A stretch of 64,000 bases of DNA. Source: Glycomyces paridis. Lineage in GTDB: Bacteria; Actinomycetota; Actinomycetes; Mycobacteriales; Micromonosporaceae. The notes beneath the pieces were generated by a model. The model was given only the letters and a program-made list of their open reading frames with translations. It was not told the origin of the DNA and did not search any database. Positions 10,572 through 20,063 of this stretch are shown one piece after another (the first letter of the stretch is position 1; every line of letters starts with the position of its first letter). Location of the stretch: the NCBI RefSeq assembly GCF_004912155.1, contig NZ_STGX01000015.1:1-64000 (forward strand). Direction: 5' to 3'. A program made the translations under genes and the position numbers.

Positions 10572-11839
10572 CGGGTGACTCCCTGGAGGTGCGCGTTCTT
10601 GGGGAAGCGGGCCTCGACGAGGTAGCCGCCGCCGGGCCGGGGCCCGGATTCGAGGGTGCCGCCGTACAGCGTGGCGCGCTCGCGCATGCCGATGAGGCCG
10701 TGCCCGCCGGAGAACCCGGCGACGACCGGCGCGCCGGTCCCCGAGTCGCCGACCGAGATGCGGAACTCGGTCTCGCCGTAGTCGACCACGACGCCGGCCC
10801 TGGCCTGCGGACCGGCGTGCTTGATGGTGTTCGTCAGCGCCTCCTGGGCGATCCGGAAGACCGCCAGGCTCACGCCGGTCGGCAGCGGGTACTCCTGGCC
10901 GCGGACGGTGTAGCGCACCGGCAGCCCGGCGTCCTTGGTCTGCGCCACGAGCGCCCGCAGGGAGTCGACCGTGGGCTGCGGTTCGAGGTCGGCGGCGCCG
11001 GCCTCGTCGTGGCCCTGGCGTAGCACGGTGAGGATGTCGCGCATCTCGCGCAGCGCCGTGCGCGCGGTCTGGTTCACCGTCGCCAGCGCCTCCTCGGCCG
11101 CGTCGGGGTCGGTGCGCAGGACCCGCTTGGCCCCCTCGGACATCACCCCGATGACCGAGATGTGGTGGGCCACGACGTCGTGCAGTTCGCGGGCGATGCG
11201 CCGCTGCTCGTCGGCCACGGCCTGCGCCGCGAGCGCCTCCTGGCGCTCCTCGGCGAACCGGGCCCGCTCCGACAGCTCCTCGACCTTCTCGCGCCGGTTG
11301 CGCACCACCCAGCCGATCCAGAACACCGTCGCGGCCATGACCAGGTTGACCATGACCAGGATCGTCGCGGTGACGTGGTCGATGCCGCTGCCGACGCCGG
11401 TGTAGATGACGACCGCGACCGGCGACCAGATAGCCGCCGCCACCAGCAGCGCCTCCCTGAGGCTCCGCCAGGCCGCCGCGGTGTACGTCAGGACGAAAAA
11501 GCCGATGCCGCTGTCGGCGCCCATGACCTGCGCGGGCTCCCAGAACACCGCCACGGCCATGATCGCGACGCCCAGCGCCACGCCCGCCCACAGCGCCCTG
11601 CGGCGCAGCGCGATGACCGCGAAGGGCGCCATGATGATCAGCGACCGCGGCCAGTCGAGGTCGAACTCGGGCGTCAGGTCCGCCATCGCGGCGAAGAACC
11701 CCGTGTAGCCGACCGCGAGGGCCACCGCCAGGAGGCAGTCGGCCGTGAAGGGCCGGTCGTGGAGCCAGAGGCGGCAGCGGCTGAGGGCGGAGGCGGATTG
11801 CACGCACACCACCGTATCCGCAGGGCACGCCCGAATCAT
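10568..11839 (-). CDS. Sensor histidine kinase (HisKA_3)
   Basis: Up to 423 residues. About five or six membrane helices cover residues 35-185. A short coiled coil (REKVEELSERARFAEERQEA) follows, then the HisKA_3 dimerisation domain with phospho-acceptor His in RRIARELHDVVAHH (about residue 217), and an HATPase domain ending with GGHGLIGMRERATLYGG. The large membrane part with almost no outside loop suggests intramembrane sensing. The start is uncertain: a GTG at 11803 preceded by GGTGGT is also possible. Pairs with the regulator at 9879-10571. Confidence 0.9.
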   Translation of the reverse strand: MIRACPADTVVCVQSASALSRCRLWLHDRPFTADCLLAVALAVGYTGFFAAMADLTPEFDLDWPRSLIIMAPFAVIALRRRALWAGVALGVAIMAVAVFWEPAQVMGADSGIGFFVLTYTAAAWRSLREALLVAAAIWSPVAVVIYTGVGSGIDHVTATILVMVNLVMAATVFWIGWVVRNRREKVEELSERARFAEERQEALAAQAVADEQRRIARELHDVVAHHISVIGVMSEGAKRVLRTDPDAAEEALATVNQTARTALREMRDILTVLRQGHDEAGAADLEPQPTVDSLRALVAQTKDAGLPVRYTVRGQEYPLPTGVSLAVFRIAQEALTNTIKHAGPQARAGVVVDYGETEFRISVGDSGTGAPVVAGFSGGHGLIGMRERATLYGGTLESGPRPGGGYLVEARFPKNAHLQGVTR

Positions 11840-11868
11840 CGAGCGAGAGGACGATCCGCGCGTCCGCC

Positions 11869-12699
11869 TCAGGTAGGAGGCATCTCAAGTCCTGGAAGGA
11901 CCGTCGTCAGCGGGTACGCCGGCGGCTCGCCCCCGAACTCGGGGCAGATCTTCTGGTGGGCGCACCAGCCGCACAGCTTCGACTTCTGCGCCCGGAACTC
12001 GCCGGTGGCGATGGCCTCGCGCATCGCCGCCCACAGCGTCTTGAGCGTGCGCTCGAACGAGGCGAGCTCCCTCTCGTCGGGGGAGTAGTCGAGCATCTGG
12101 CCGTCGCCGAGGTACATCAGCCGCAGCAGGGTCGGCACGGTGCCCCTGGTGCGCCACCACACCAGAGCGTAGAACTTCATCTGGAACAGCGCCTTGTCCG
12201 CGAACCGCTCAGGCGGGCGCTTCCCGGTCTTGTAGTCCACCAGCCGCACCAGGCCGTCGGCGTTGACGTCGGCGCGGTCGATGAAGCCCTTGAGCTGCGT
12301 GCCGTCGTCGAGCGTGGTCGTCACCAGGCACTCGGTGCGGTGCGGCTGGAGGCGCCGGGGGTCCTCCATCGCGAAGTACGTCTCGACCAGGCGCCGCACC
12401 CCGCGCAGCCAGCCCGCCTCGTCGTCGAGCCCGTCGAACAGCTCCGAGTACTCCTGGGAGGCGTTGAGCTTCGACCACTCCGGCTCGATCATCGCCAGCG
12501 CCTGGGTCGGTGTGCGCTTGCCCGCGTCGACCTCGTAGAGGCGTTCGAGCACCGAGTGCACGAGCGTGCCCTGCACCTGCGCGCGCGAGGGCGGCTCGGG
12601 GAGGCGGTCGACCGCGCGGAAGCGGTACAGCAGCGGGCACTGCTTGAAATCCCCGGCGCGCGAAGGCGACAGCTGCGTCGGTCGGGTGGCGTTCGACAT
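11869..12699 (-). CDS. RecB-family PD-(D/E)XK nuclease with Fe-S cysteines
   Basis: 276-residue nuclease. The catalytic core is D141 (GFIDRAD) and D155-x-K157 (RLVDYKTGK), with Q173 and Y177 following (QMKFYAL). C21 together with C243-x2-C246-x5-C252 forms the four-cysteine iron-sulfur staple seen in AddB/Cas4-type nucleases. It corresponds by position to the RecB-like gene next to trmI and mpa in mycobacteria. ATG at 12699 lies 6 bases after TATGCT (12706-12711), a leaderless arrangement, and TGTCG sits 11 bases further upstream as in the helY promoter. Role is probably DNA end processing. Confidence 0.88.
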   Translation of the reverse strand: MSNATRPTQLSPSRAGDFKQCPLLYRFRAVDRLPEPPSRAQVQGTLVHSVLERLYEVDAGKRTPTQALAMIEPEWSKLNASQEYSELFDGLDDEAGWLRGVRRLVETYFAMEDPRRLQPHRTECLVTTTLDDGTQLKGFIDRADVNADGLVRLVDYKTGKRPPERFADKALFQMKFYALVWWRTRGTVPTLLRLMYLGDGQMLDYSPDERELASFERTLKTLWAAMREAIATGEFRAQKSKLCGWCAHQKICPEFGGEPPAYPLTTVLPGLEMPPT

Positions 12700-12705
12700 C
12701 CCCCG

Positions 12706-12728
12706 AGCATAAAGGCGGGGTGCGACAT
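12706..12728 (-). promoter_or_regulatory. Leaderless promoter of the RecB-like nuclease, weak PafBC-type element
   Basis: On the minus strand: ATGTCGCAC, 8 bases, TATGCT, 6 bases, then the ATG. It matches 5 of 9 positions of the RecA-NDp element (TTGTCRGTG) at the correct spacing. Confidence 0.45.
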
Positions 12729-12742
12729 GGCCTGCGGGCGCC

Positions 12743-12771
12743 TCGACCAACAAACATAACGAATGTACTGT
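12743..12771 (+). promoter_or_regulatory. Leaderless promoter of the methyltransferase
   Basis: TCGACC at 12743-12748, 17 bases, TACTGT at 12766-12771, then 6 bases to the ATG at 12778. No ribosome site precedes the start, consistent with transcription starting at the ATG. Confidence 0.6.
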
Positions 12772-12777
12772 AAAACC

Positions 12778-13527
12778 ATGAGCATCGAAGCGAACCGACC
12801 CTCCCGCTCCTTCGGCCAGGCCGCCGACCTCTACGACGCCGCCCGCCCCACCTACCCCGCCGAAGCGCTCGCCTGGCTCGCCGGCGACGCCCCCAAGGAC
12901 GTCGTCGACATCGGCGCCGGCACCGGCCTGCTCACCCGCGGCCTCATCGCCGCCGGCCATCGCGTCACCGCCGTCGAACCCGACCCGCAGATGCTCGCCA
13001 AGCTCACCGCCGCCACCACCGGACTCGTCGCCGGCCTCGAAGGCACCGCCGAGGCCCTGCCCCTGCCCGACGCCTCCGCCGACGTCCTCACCGCCGGACA
13101 GGCCTTCCACTGGTTCGACCGCCCCAAGGCCCTCCCCGAACTGCGCCGCGTCCTGCGCCCCGGCGGCGTCCTCGCCCCCATCTGGAACCTCCGCGACGCC
13201 GACACCCCCTGGGTCACCGCCGTCTGGGCCTCCATCGACGCCTCCCAAGGCGAGCGCGACGCCGTCGCCGCCACCGACCCCGGCTACTTCGGCGACCTCT
13301 TCGCCGAACCCGAGCACCGCGTCTTCCGCCACGAACGCGCCATCGACCGCGCCGGCGTCCTGCGCCTGGTCCACTCCCGCTCCTACTACCTCACCGCCGA
13401 CGACGCCCTGCGCCGCCGCATCGACCGCGACGTCACCGACGTCCTCGACCACCACCCCGACCTCGCCGGCAAGGAGACCTTCACCCTCCCCTACAACACC
13501 CACGCCTTCCGCGTCCGCCCCGCCTGA
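12778..13527 (+). CDS. SAM-dependent class I methyltransferase
   Basis: 249-residue methyltransferase. Motif I VVDIGAGTGLLTRGL (about 42-56), the acidic VEPD after strand 2, and a Methyltransf_11-type core with RVLRPGGVLAPIWN (about residue 130) are visible. The start SFGQAADLYDAARPTYP resembles the SAM-methyltransferase group whose substrates are small molecules, not nucleic acids. It is divergent from the RecB-like gene across a 78-base gap. The substrate is unknown. Confidence 0.82.
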   Translation: MSIEANRPSRSFGQAADLYDAARPTYPAEALAWLAGDAPKDVVDIGAGTGLLTRGLIAAGHRVTAVEPDPQMLAKLTAATTGLVAGLEGTAEALPLPDASADVLTAGQAFHWFDRPKALPELRRVLRPGGVLAPIWNLRDADTPWVTAVWASIDASQGERDAVAATDPGYFGDLFAEPEHRVFRHERAIDRAGVLRLVHSRSYYLTADDALRRRIDRDVTDVLDHHPDLAGKETFTLPYNTHAFRVRPA

Positions 13528-13585
13528 CCGGCCACGCCGCTCGCCGGCACCACCGCACCCGCCCGCTCGCGTAGCATTGCCGCCG

Positions 13586-14692
13586 ATGTCGACCACAAAC
13601 GTCCGGGCCTTCCGCAGCAGCGGCTTCACACTCCTGCGCTTCAGAGGCATACCCGTCACCCTCGGCTACACCTGGCTCCTGCTCGCGGCCGTGGTCGTGG
13701 TCGTCTACGCCCCGATCGTGCAGCGCTCGGTTCCCGGCATCAGCGCCGCCGCCTCCCTCGCCGTCTCCGTCCTCTTCGCCGTCACGCTCCTGCTCTCGGT
13801 CTTCCTCCACGAACTCGGCCACGCCCTCGTCAGCCTCCGCGCCGGCATCGGCGTGCGCCGCATCAACCTCGACGCCCTCGGCGGCTTCACCGAGATGGAC
13901 CGCGAAGCCCCCAGGCCTGGCACCGCCGCCGCCATCGCGCTGGCCGGACCCGCCGTCTCGGCCGCCCTCGGCGGCCTGGGCGTCCTCGGCCTCCTCGTCA
14001 CCGACCCGGGCTCGCTGCCGTGGCAGCTGTCCTTCCAGATCTGCGTCGCCAACCTCCTCGTCGCCGTCTACAACCTCCTCCCGGGCCTGCCCCTGGACGG
14101 CGGCAAGGCCCTCCAGGCCGGCATCTGGGCCGCCACCGGCGACCGGTGGACCGGCTACCGCTTCGCCGGCTGGGCCGGACGCGTCGTCGCCGTCGCCACC
14201 GTGGCGGGCGGGCTGTGGCTCTTCGCCGCCGACTGGTTCTCCCCGTTCGGCCTGGTCCTGCTCGTCTTCGTCGCCTTCGAACTGTGGCGCGGGGCCACCG
14301 CCGCGATCCGCGCCGCCCGCATGGGCCCGCGCGTCAAGGCCCTCGACGCCGCGGCGCTGGCCCGCCCGGTCGTGCAGGTCCCGGCGGGCGCCACGCTCGG
14401 CGAGGCGCTGCGGACCGCCGCCGGACGCGAGGTCGTGGCCGTCAGCGACGTGCCTGTCGGCGTGCTCGACCGGCCCGCGGCCGAGGCCGTCCCCGCCGAC
14501 CAGGTCGATGCGATGCCGCTGGCCGGGCTGCTGCGCTCGGCCCGCCAGATCCCGGCCCTCCAGGGCGCCCTCAGGGGCCAGGACCTCGTGGACGCGATCG
14601 GCCGCAGCGGCGCCGAGCGGTACTTCGTGGTCGATGAGGGCCGCCTGACAGGCCTGCTCTACACCGCCGACGTGGTCAAGGCGCTCCGCTAA
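13586..14692 (+). CDS. Site-2 protease (M50) with C-terminal CBS-like region
   Basis: 368-residue intramembrane zinc metalloprotease. HELGH at 75-79 binds zinc, and NLLPGLPLDGGK (about 160-171) supplies the third ligand. Five or six membrane helices lie within residues 25-235. The C-terminal 130 residues resemble a CBS domain (end: YFVVDEGRLTGLLYTADVV). This is the group with SpoIVFB and Rip3. ATG at 13586 is favoured over an upstream TTG; TAGCAT sits 8 bases before it. It lies directly before trmI. Likely cleaves a membrane-bound regulator; the target is unknown. Confidence 0.87.
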   Translation: MSTTNVRAFRSSGFTLLRFRGIPVTLGYTWLLLAAVVVVVYAPIVQRSVPGISAAASLAVSVLFAVTLLLSVFLHELGHALVSLRAGIGVRRINLDALGGFTEMDREAPRPGTAAAIALAGPAVSAALGGLGVLGLLVTDPGSLPWQLSFQICVANLLVAVYNLLPGLPLDGGKALQAGIWAATGDRWTGYRFAGWAGRVVAVATVAGGLWLFAADWFSPFGLVLLVFVAFELWRGATAAIRAARMGPRVKALDAAALARPVVQVPAGATLGEALRTAAGREVVAVSDVPVGVLDRPAAEAVPADQVDAMPLAGLLRSARQIPALQGALRGQDLVDAIGRSGAERYFVVDEGRLTGLLYTADVVKALR

Positions 14693-15661
<969 letters not shown>

Positions 15662-15716
15662 CAGTTCGGTTACGTTCTGAGTCGGATTCACGACTCTCCC
15701 AGTGGCGAAACGGATC

Positions 15717-15748
15717 AGGGCGGGACGCGTATCGGCGCGCCCCGCCCT
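15717..15748. terminator. Hairpin between trmI and ferredoxin
   Basis: AGGGCGGG and CCCGCCCT pair across 16 bases that can extend the stem imperfectly. It lies between convergent genes and can serve both. Confidence 0.65.
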
Positions 15749-15759
15749 CGTCCGTTCGG

Positions 15760-16047
15760 TCAGTCGTCCGCCCCGGGTCCGGCGACGGGGGTCTTGTCGG
15801 CGCGGTCGCGGACGTAGATGCACTCGCCCGGGCAGTCGTGGGCGGCGTTGACGATGTCGATCCGCAGGTGGTCGGGCACCGCGATTTGCGAACCGGCCGT
15901 AGTCAACAGCTCGCCGTCGGTGTCCTTGACGTATGCGAGCCCGTCGATGTCGAACTCGAAAATCGTCGGTGCGTACTGCACGCACAGGCCGTCGCCGGTG
16001 CAGGCGTCCTGATCGATCGACACTTCGAGTTCACGTTTCTCGGCCAT
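15760..16047 (-). CDS. Ferredoxin, 3Fe-4S type
   Basis: 95-residue acidic ferredoxin. C16-x5-C22 and C72-P match the pattern of single-cluster [3Fe-4S] ferredoxins of actinobacteria; a further Cys at 76 could act as a spare ligand. It likely passes electrons to an oxygenase or other redox enzyme; no partner is visible in the window. ATG at 16047 is 7 bases after TAATCT and has no ribosome site, so the mRNA is probably leaderless. It is divergent from arc, and the two promoters overlap. Confidence 0.88.
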   Translation of the reverse strand: MAEKRELEVSIDQDACTGDGLCVQYAPTIFEFDIDGLAYVKDTDGELLTTAGSQIAVPDHLRIDIVNAAHDCPGECIYVRDRADKTPVAGPGADD

Positions 16048-16054
16048 GTCGACC

Positions 16055-16084
16055 AGATTAGATCGCCGCAAGAATGTAGCGCAA
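16055..16084 (-). promoter_or_regulatory. Leaderless ferredoxin promoter
   Basis: Minus strand: TTGCGC (16084-16079), 18 bases, TAATCT (16060-16055), 7 bases, ATG. Its -35 box touches the arc promoter element that starts at 16084. Confidence 0.6.
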
Positions 16085-16106
16085 TGTCGGTGGCGAGCCT
16101 TACTAT
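16084..16106 (+). promoter_or_regulatory. PafBC-type (RecA-NDp-like) promoter of arc
   Basis: ATGTCGGTG (16084-16092), 8 bases, TACTAT (16101-16106). This matches 8 of 9 bases of the published mycobacterial RecA-NDp element TTGTCRGTG, with the exact spacing to TANNNT. Transcription would start near 16113, about 50 bases before the GTG of arc. Confidence 0.65.
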
Positions 16107-16163
16107 TGGCCTCCCCAGCCAGCTACGGTTGGAGTACGAGATCTCTCTCGGGAGGTGTGACCC

Positions 16164-17945
16164 GTGGCACGAAGCAACGATGACCGTCGACAGAACCTGG
16201 GCCAGGGCTCAGAGCAAGACGAACTGTCAGGACAGGTCGAAGAGCTCCAGGAAGAACTGGCCGCGGCACGACGCCGACTCACCGAAACTCCCCGACACCT
16301 GCACATTCTGGAGGAGCGGCTCACCGCCGCCCAGAGTCAGGTCGACCGCCTCTCGGAGCAGAACGAGCGGCTCGTGTCCACCCTCAAGGAGGCACGCGAG
16401 CAGATCGTCTCGCTCAAGGAGGAGATCGACCGGCTCGCGCAGCCGCCGTCTGGTTACGGCGTGTTCCTGGGCGCCCGCGAGGACGGCACCGTCGACGTCT
16501 TCACCTCCGGCCGGAAGTTCCGCGTCTCGCTCGCGCCGTCGATCGACGCAGACGAGCTCGAACGGGGCCAGGAGGTCCTGCTCAACGACGCGATGAACGT
16601 CGTCGAGGTGCTCGACTACGAGCGCATCGGCGAAGTGGTGACGCTCAAGGAGCTCATCGAGGTCCCCGGCGGGGGACCGCCCGACCGGGCCCTGGTGACC
16701 AGCCACGCCGACGAGGAGCGGGTCGTCCTCCTCTCCGAGGCGCTCATCAACGGGCCCCTGCGGGCGGGCGACTCGGTCATGATCGAGCCGCGCGCGGGCT
16801 ACGCCTACGAGCGCATCCAGAAGAGCGAGGTCGAAGAGCTCGTCCTCGAAGAGGTCCCCGACGTCGACTACTACGACATCGGCGGCCTCGACGGCCAGAT
16901 CGAGATGATCCGCGACGCCGTCGAGCTGCCGTTCCTGCACGCCGACCTCTTCCGTGAGCACGAGCTGCGACCGCCCAAGGGCATCCTGCTCTACGGCCCG
17001 CCCGGCTGCGGCAAGACGCTCATCGCCAAGGCCGTCGCCAACTCGCTGGCCAAGAAGGTCGCCGAGCGGCGCGGCGAGGAGGCCTCCGGGCGCTCCTACT
17101 TCCTCAACATCAAGGGCCCCGAGCTGCTCAACAAGTACGTCGGCGAGACCGAGCGGCACATCCGCCTGGTCTTCCAGCGGGCGCGCGAGAAGGCCAGCGA
17201 GGGCATGCCCGTCATCGTCTTCTTCGACGAGATGGACTCGATCTTCCGCACCCGCGGATCGGGCGTGTCCTCCGACGTCGAGAACACGATCGTCCCCCAG
17301 CTGCTGTCGGAGATCGACGGCGTGGAGGGCCTGGAGAACGTCATCGTCATCGGCGCCTCCAACCGCGAGGACATGATCGACCCGGCGATCCTGCGGCCCG
17401 GCCGCCTCGACGTCAAGATCAAGATCGAGCGGCCCGACGCCGAATCGGCCAAGGACATCTTCTCGAAGTACATCACCACCGGCCTGCCGCTGCACGACGA
17501 CGACCTCGCCGAGCACGACAAGGACCGCGACGCCACCGTGCTGTCGATGATCCAGGCCGTGGTCGAGCGCATGTACTCCGAAGTGGACGAGAACCGGTTC
17601 CTGGAGGTCACCTACGCCGACGGCGACAAGGAGGTCCTGTACTTCAAGGACTTCAACTCCGGCGCCATGATCGAGAACATCGTCGCGCGCGCCAAGAAGA
17701 TGGCCATCAAGGACTTCCTCACCCACCAGTCCAAGGGCATCCGCCTGAGCCACCTCATCGACTCCACAGTGGACGAGTTCCGCGAGAACGAGGACCTGCC
17801 CAACACCACCAACCCCGACGACTGGGCCCGGATCTCCGGCAAGAAGGGCGAGCGGATCGTCTACATCCGCACGCTCGTCTCCGGCAAGGGCTCCGACTCC
17901 GGCCGCAGCATCGACACCGTGTCGAACACCGGCCAGTACCTGTAA
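16164..17945 (+). CDS. arc: Proteasome-associated AAA ATPase ARC/Mpa
   Basis: 593-residue hexameric unfoldase that binds Pup and feeds tagged proteins into the 20S core. It has an N-terminal coiled coil (about 20-95), tandem OB folds (about 97-235) and an AAA domain with Walker A GPPGCGKT (about 278-285), Walker [10 protein letters not shown] (about 351-359) and an arginine-finger region ending ASNRED. The C-terminus is GQYL, the signature that docks on the PrcA ring. The GTG start is preceded by GGGAGGTG. It stands alone between the ferredoxin and tandem terminators, followed by dop. Confidence 0.97.
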   Translation: MARSNDDRRQNLGQGSEQDELSGQVEELQEELAAARRRLTETPRHLHILEERLTAAQSQVDRLSEQNERLVSTLKEAREQIVSLKEEIDRLAQPPSGYGVFLGAREDGTVDVFTSGRKFRVSLAPSIDADELERGQEVLLNDAMNVVEVLDYERIGEVVTLKELIEVPGGGPPDRALVTSHADEERVVLLSEALINGPLRAGDSVMIEPRAGYAYERIQKSEVEELVLEEVPDVDYYDIGGLDGQIEMIRDAVELPFLHADLFREHELRPPKGILLYGPPGCGKTLIAKAVANSLAKKVAERRGEEASGRSYFLNIKGPELLNKYVGETERHIRLVFQRAREKASEGMPVIVFFDEMDSIFRTRGSGVSSDVENTIVPQLLSEIDGVEGLENVIVIGASNREDMIDPAILRPGRLDVKIKIERPDAESAKDIFSKYITTGLPLHDDDLAEHDKDRDATVLSMIQAVVERMYSEVDENRFLEVTYADGDKEVLYFKDFNSGAMIENIVARAKKMAIKDFLTHQSKGIRLSHLIDSTVDEFRENEDLPNTTNPDDWARISGKKGERIVYIRTLVSGKGSDSGRSIDTVSNTGQYL

Positions 17946-17949
17946 CGAC

Positions 17950-17978
17950 GCCGGCCGCGGGCGCACCCCGCGGCCGGC
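17950..17978 (+). terminator. arc terminator, first hairpin
   Basis: A perfect 12-bp stem (GCCGGCCGCGGG / CCCGCGGCCGGC) with a 5-base loop starts 4 bases after the arc stop codon. Confidence 0.85.
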
Positions 17979-17994
17979 CCCACACACCATCGCC

Positions 17995-18026
17995 GACCGG
18001 CCGACGGGCACGCCCGTCGGCCGGTC
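17995..18026 (+). terminator. arc terminator, second hairpin
   Basis: A near-perfect 15-bp stem (GACCGGCCGACGGGC / GCCCGTCGGCCGGTC) lies 16 bases after the first hairpin. The tandem pair should isolate dop from arc transcription. Confidence 0.8.
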
Positions 18027-18154
18027 CCGTCCCTCCCGGCGGGTGTCGGCCCCGGTCCGACCGGGTAACCGGCGCACGTCAGGACGCTGGCCGACCACCG
18101 GCGGGAAATCCGAACCGCTGCGTTCGGAGGGGGCGGGCGATCGCCAGAAGGGAC

Positions 18155-18160
18155 TAGGCT
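18155..18160 (+). promoter_or_regulatory. -10 box of a leaderless dop promoter
   Basis: TAGGCT ends 7 bases before the dop ATG. No clear -35 box is seen in the G-rich sequence upstream. Confidence 0.55.
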
Positions 18161-18167
18161 CGAAACC

Positions 18168-19673
18168 ATGACCGTACGCCGCATTATGGGCACCGAGATC
18201 GAATACGGGATCTCCGTGCCGGGCCAGCCGGGGGCCAACCCGATGGTGACCTCCTCCCAGATCGTCAACGCCTACGCCGCGCGCCCCGAGCTCTCCAAAG
18301 GCGGCCGCGCCAGGTGGGACTACGAGGAGGAGACCCCCCTTCGCGACGCGCGCGGCTTCACCTACACCGGGGCCCTCTACGACCCCGCCGAGAACCTCGC
18401 CGACGAGGACTCCGGGCTCGCCAACGTCATCCTCACCAACGGCGCCCGCCTCTACGTCGACCACGCGCACCCCGAGTACTCCACCCCCGAGGTCACCAAC
18501 CCCCGCGAGATCGTCCTGTTCGACAAGGCCGGCGAGATGACCATGGCCGAGGCCGCCCTGCGCGCCGCCCACACGCCCGGCATCGGACCGATCAACCTCT
18601 ACAAGAACAACACCGACAACAAGGGCGCCTCCTACGGCGCGCACGAGAACTACCTCATGTCGCGCCAGACGCCCTTCGCCGACATCGTCGCCCACTTCAC
18701 GCCGTTCCTGGTCACCCGACAGGTCTACGCCGGCGCCGGGCGCATCGGCATCGGCCAGGACGCCTCCGAGCACCGCTTCCAGATCTCCCAGCGCGCCGAC
18801 TTCTTCGAAGTCGAAGTGGGCCTTGAGACCACGCTCAAACGCCCCATCATCAACACCCGCGACGAACCCCACGCCGACGCCGAGCGCTACCGGCGCCTCC
18901 ACGTCATCATCGGCGACGCCAACCTCGCCGAATGGGCCACCTTCCTCAAGGTCGGCACCGCCTCCATCGTGCTCGCCATGATCGAGTCCGGCGCCTTCGA
19001 CGGCTCCCTGGCAATCGCCGAACCCGTCGCCGAACTCCGCGCCGTCAGCCACGACCCGACCCTGCGGCACAAGATCGAACTGCGCAACGGCAAGCGCCTC
19101 ACCGCCGTCGAACTCCAGCAGGCCATCCTCGAACAGGCCGAGGCCTACTGCGGACCCGACGCCGACCCCGACACCCGCGAGGTTCTCGACCAGTGGGCGT
19201 ACGTCCTCGACGCGCTCGCCCGCGACCCGATGGAACTGGCCGACATGCTCGACTGGCCCGCCAAGCTCTCCCTCCTGGAGCGCTACCGCGAACGCGAGAA
19301 CCTCGACTGGGGCGCCGCCAAACTCCAGGCCATCGACCTCCAGTACCACGACGTGCGTCCCGAGAAGGGCCTCTACCACCGCCTCGTCGCCCGCGGCAAG
19401 ATGAAGCGCCTGCTCACCGACACCGAGATCATCGACGCCATGACCGAGCCGCCCGCCGACACCCGCGCGTTCTTCCGCGGTCGGTGCCTGGCGCGCTACC
19501 CCTCCGAGGTCGTCGCGGCCTCATGGGACTCGGTCATCTTCGACGTGGGCGCCGACTCGCTCGTGCGAGTGCCCATGATGGAGCCCGAAAAGGGCACCAA
19601 AGCCCATGTGGGGGAGCTGTTCGAACGCTGCGCCGCGGCCAAGGACCTCCTCGACGTCATCACCGCCGACTGA
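18168..19673 (+). CDS. dop: Deamidase/depupylase of Pup (Dop)
   Basis: 501-residue enzyme of the carboxylate-amine ligase fold. It converts the C-terminal Gln of Pup to Glu and also removes Pup from conjugates. Catalytic-type motifs are IMGTEIEYGIS at the N-terminus (E10 region), DHAHPEYSTPE (about residue 101) and KNNTDNKGASYG. The segment at about 40-65 (PELSKGGRARWDYEEETPLR) is the Dop-specific loop that PafA lacks, which separates the two paralogues. It lies 110 bases upstream of pup. Confidence 0.96.
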   Translation: MTVRRIMGTEIEYGISVPGQPGANPMVTSSQIVNAYAARPELSKGGRARWDYEEETPLRDARGFTYTGALYDPAENLADEDSGLANVILTNGARLYVDHAHPEYSTPEVTNPREIVLFDKAGEMTMAEAALRAAHTPGIGPINLYKNNTDNKGASYGAHENYLMSRQTPFADIVAHFTPFLVTRQVYAGAGRIGIGQDASEHRFQISQRADFFEVEVGLETTLKRPIINTRDEPHADAERYRRLHVIIGDANLAEWATFLKVGTASIVLAMIESGAFDGSLAIAEPVAELRAVSHDPTLRHKIELRNGKRLTAVELQQAILEQAEAYCGPDADPDTREVLDQWAYVLDALARDPMELADMLDWPAKLSLLERYRERENLDWGAAKLQAIDLQYHDVRPEKGLYHRLVARGKMKRLLTDTEIIDAMTEPPADTRAFFRGRCLARYPSEVVAASWDSVIFDVGADSLVRVPMMEPEKGTKAHVGELFERCAAAKDLLDVITAD

Positions 19674-19731
19674 GGCGGCACGTACCGGCCGCGGGAATAA
19701 TGCACGGCGGCGAAGCGTCGTATCTGGCGTC

Positions 19732-19754
19732 TTGTCGTACTCTCGCGGTACGGT
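19732..19754 (+). promoter_or_regulatory. pup promoter with partial PafBC-type element
   Basis: TTGTCGTAC (19732-19740), 8 bases, TACGGT (19749-19754). Six of nine element positions match, including the TTGTCG core, at the exact spacing. Transcription would start near 19761, leaving a leader of about 23 bases that contains the ribosome site AGAAGGGAA. Confidence 0.55.
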
Positions 19755-19783
19755 TTAGGCACCAAGGGTAGAAGGGAACGGCT

Positions 19784-19999
19784 ATGGCAGCGAAGGACTC
19801 CGGCGGGCAGTCGCAGTCGCAGCGGTCACGGCAGGAAGCAGACGCCGAGACCACCGAGGCCGCTGTAGACCCCGAGATCGCCGAACGCCACGAAGCGATC
19901 ACCGAAGAAGTCGACGACCTGCTCGACGAGATCGACGAGGTCCTGGAGACCAACTCCGAGGAATTCGTCCGCTCGTTCGTGCAAAAGGGCGGCCAGTAA
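19784..19999 (+). CDS. pup: Prokaryotic ubiquitin-like protein Pup
   Basis: 71-residue, very acidic, intrinsically disordered tag. It ends in KGGQ, so the C-terminal Gln must be deamidated by Dop before PafA can link it to lysines. The central helix-forming part (about 28-60, ITEEVDDLLDEIDEVLETN) is the region that binds the ARC coiled coil. The start ATG follows AGAAGGGAA. It is followed by a long inverted repeat and then prcB. Confidence 0.98.
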   Translation: MAAKDSGGQSQSQRSRQEADAETTEAAVDPEIAERHEAITEEVDDLLDEIDEVLETNSEEFVRSFVQKGGQ

Positions 20000-20001
20000 C
20001 A

Positions 20002-20063
20002 AAGGCCCCCTGCCGGTGACAGGGCCACCTGGTGCGACGTCGTACAGGCGCATCGGGGGCCTT
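20002..20063 (+). terminator. Long inverted repeat between pup and prcB
   Basis: AAGGCCCCC (20002-20010) and GGGGGCCTT (20055-20063) are perfect complements separated by 44 bases. The enclosed part can form a smaller hairpin (CCTG...CAGG). This could be a partial terminator or mRNA processing site that gives more pup than prcBA transcript. Confidence 0.5.
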
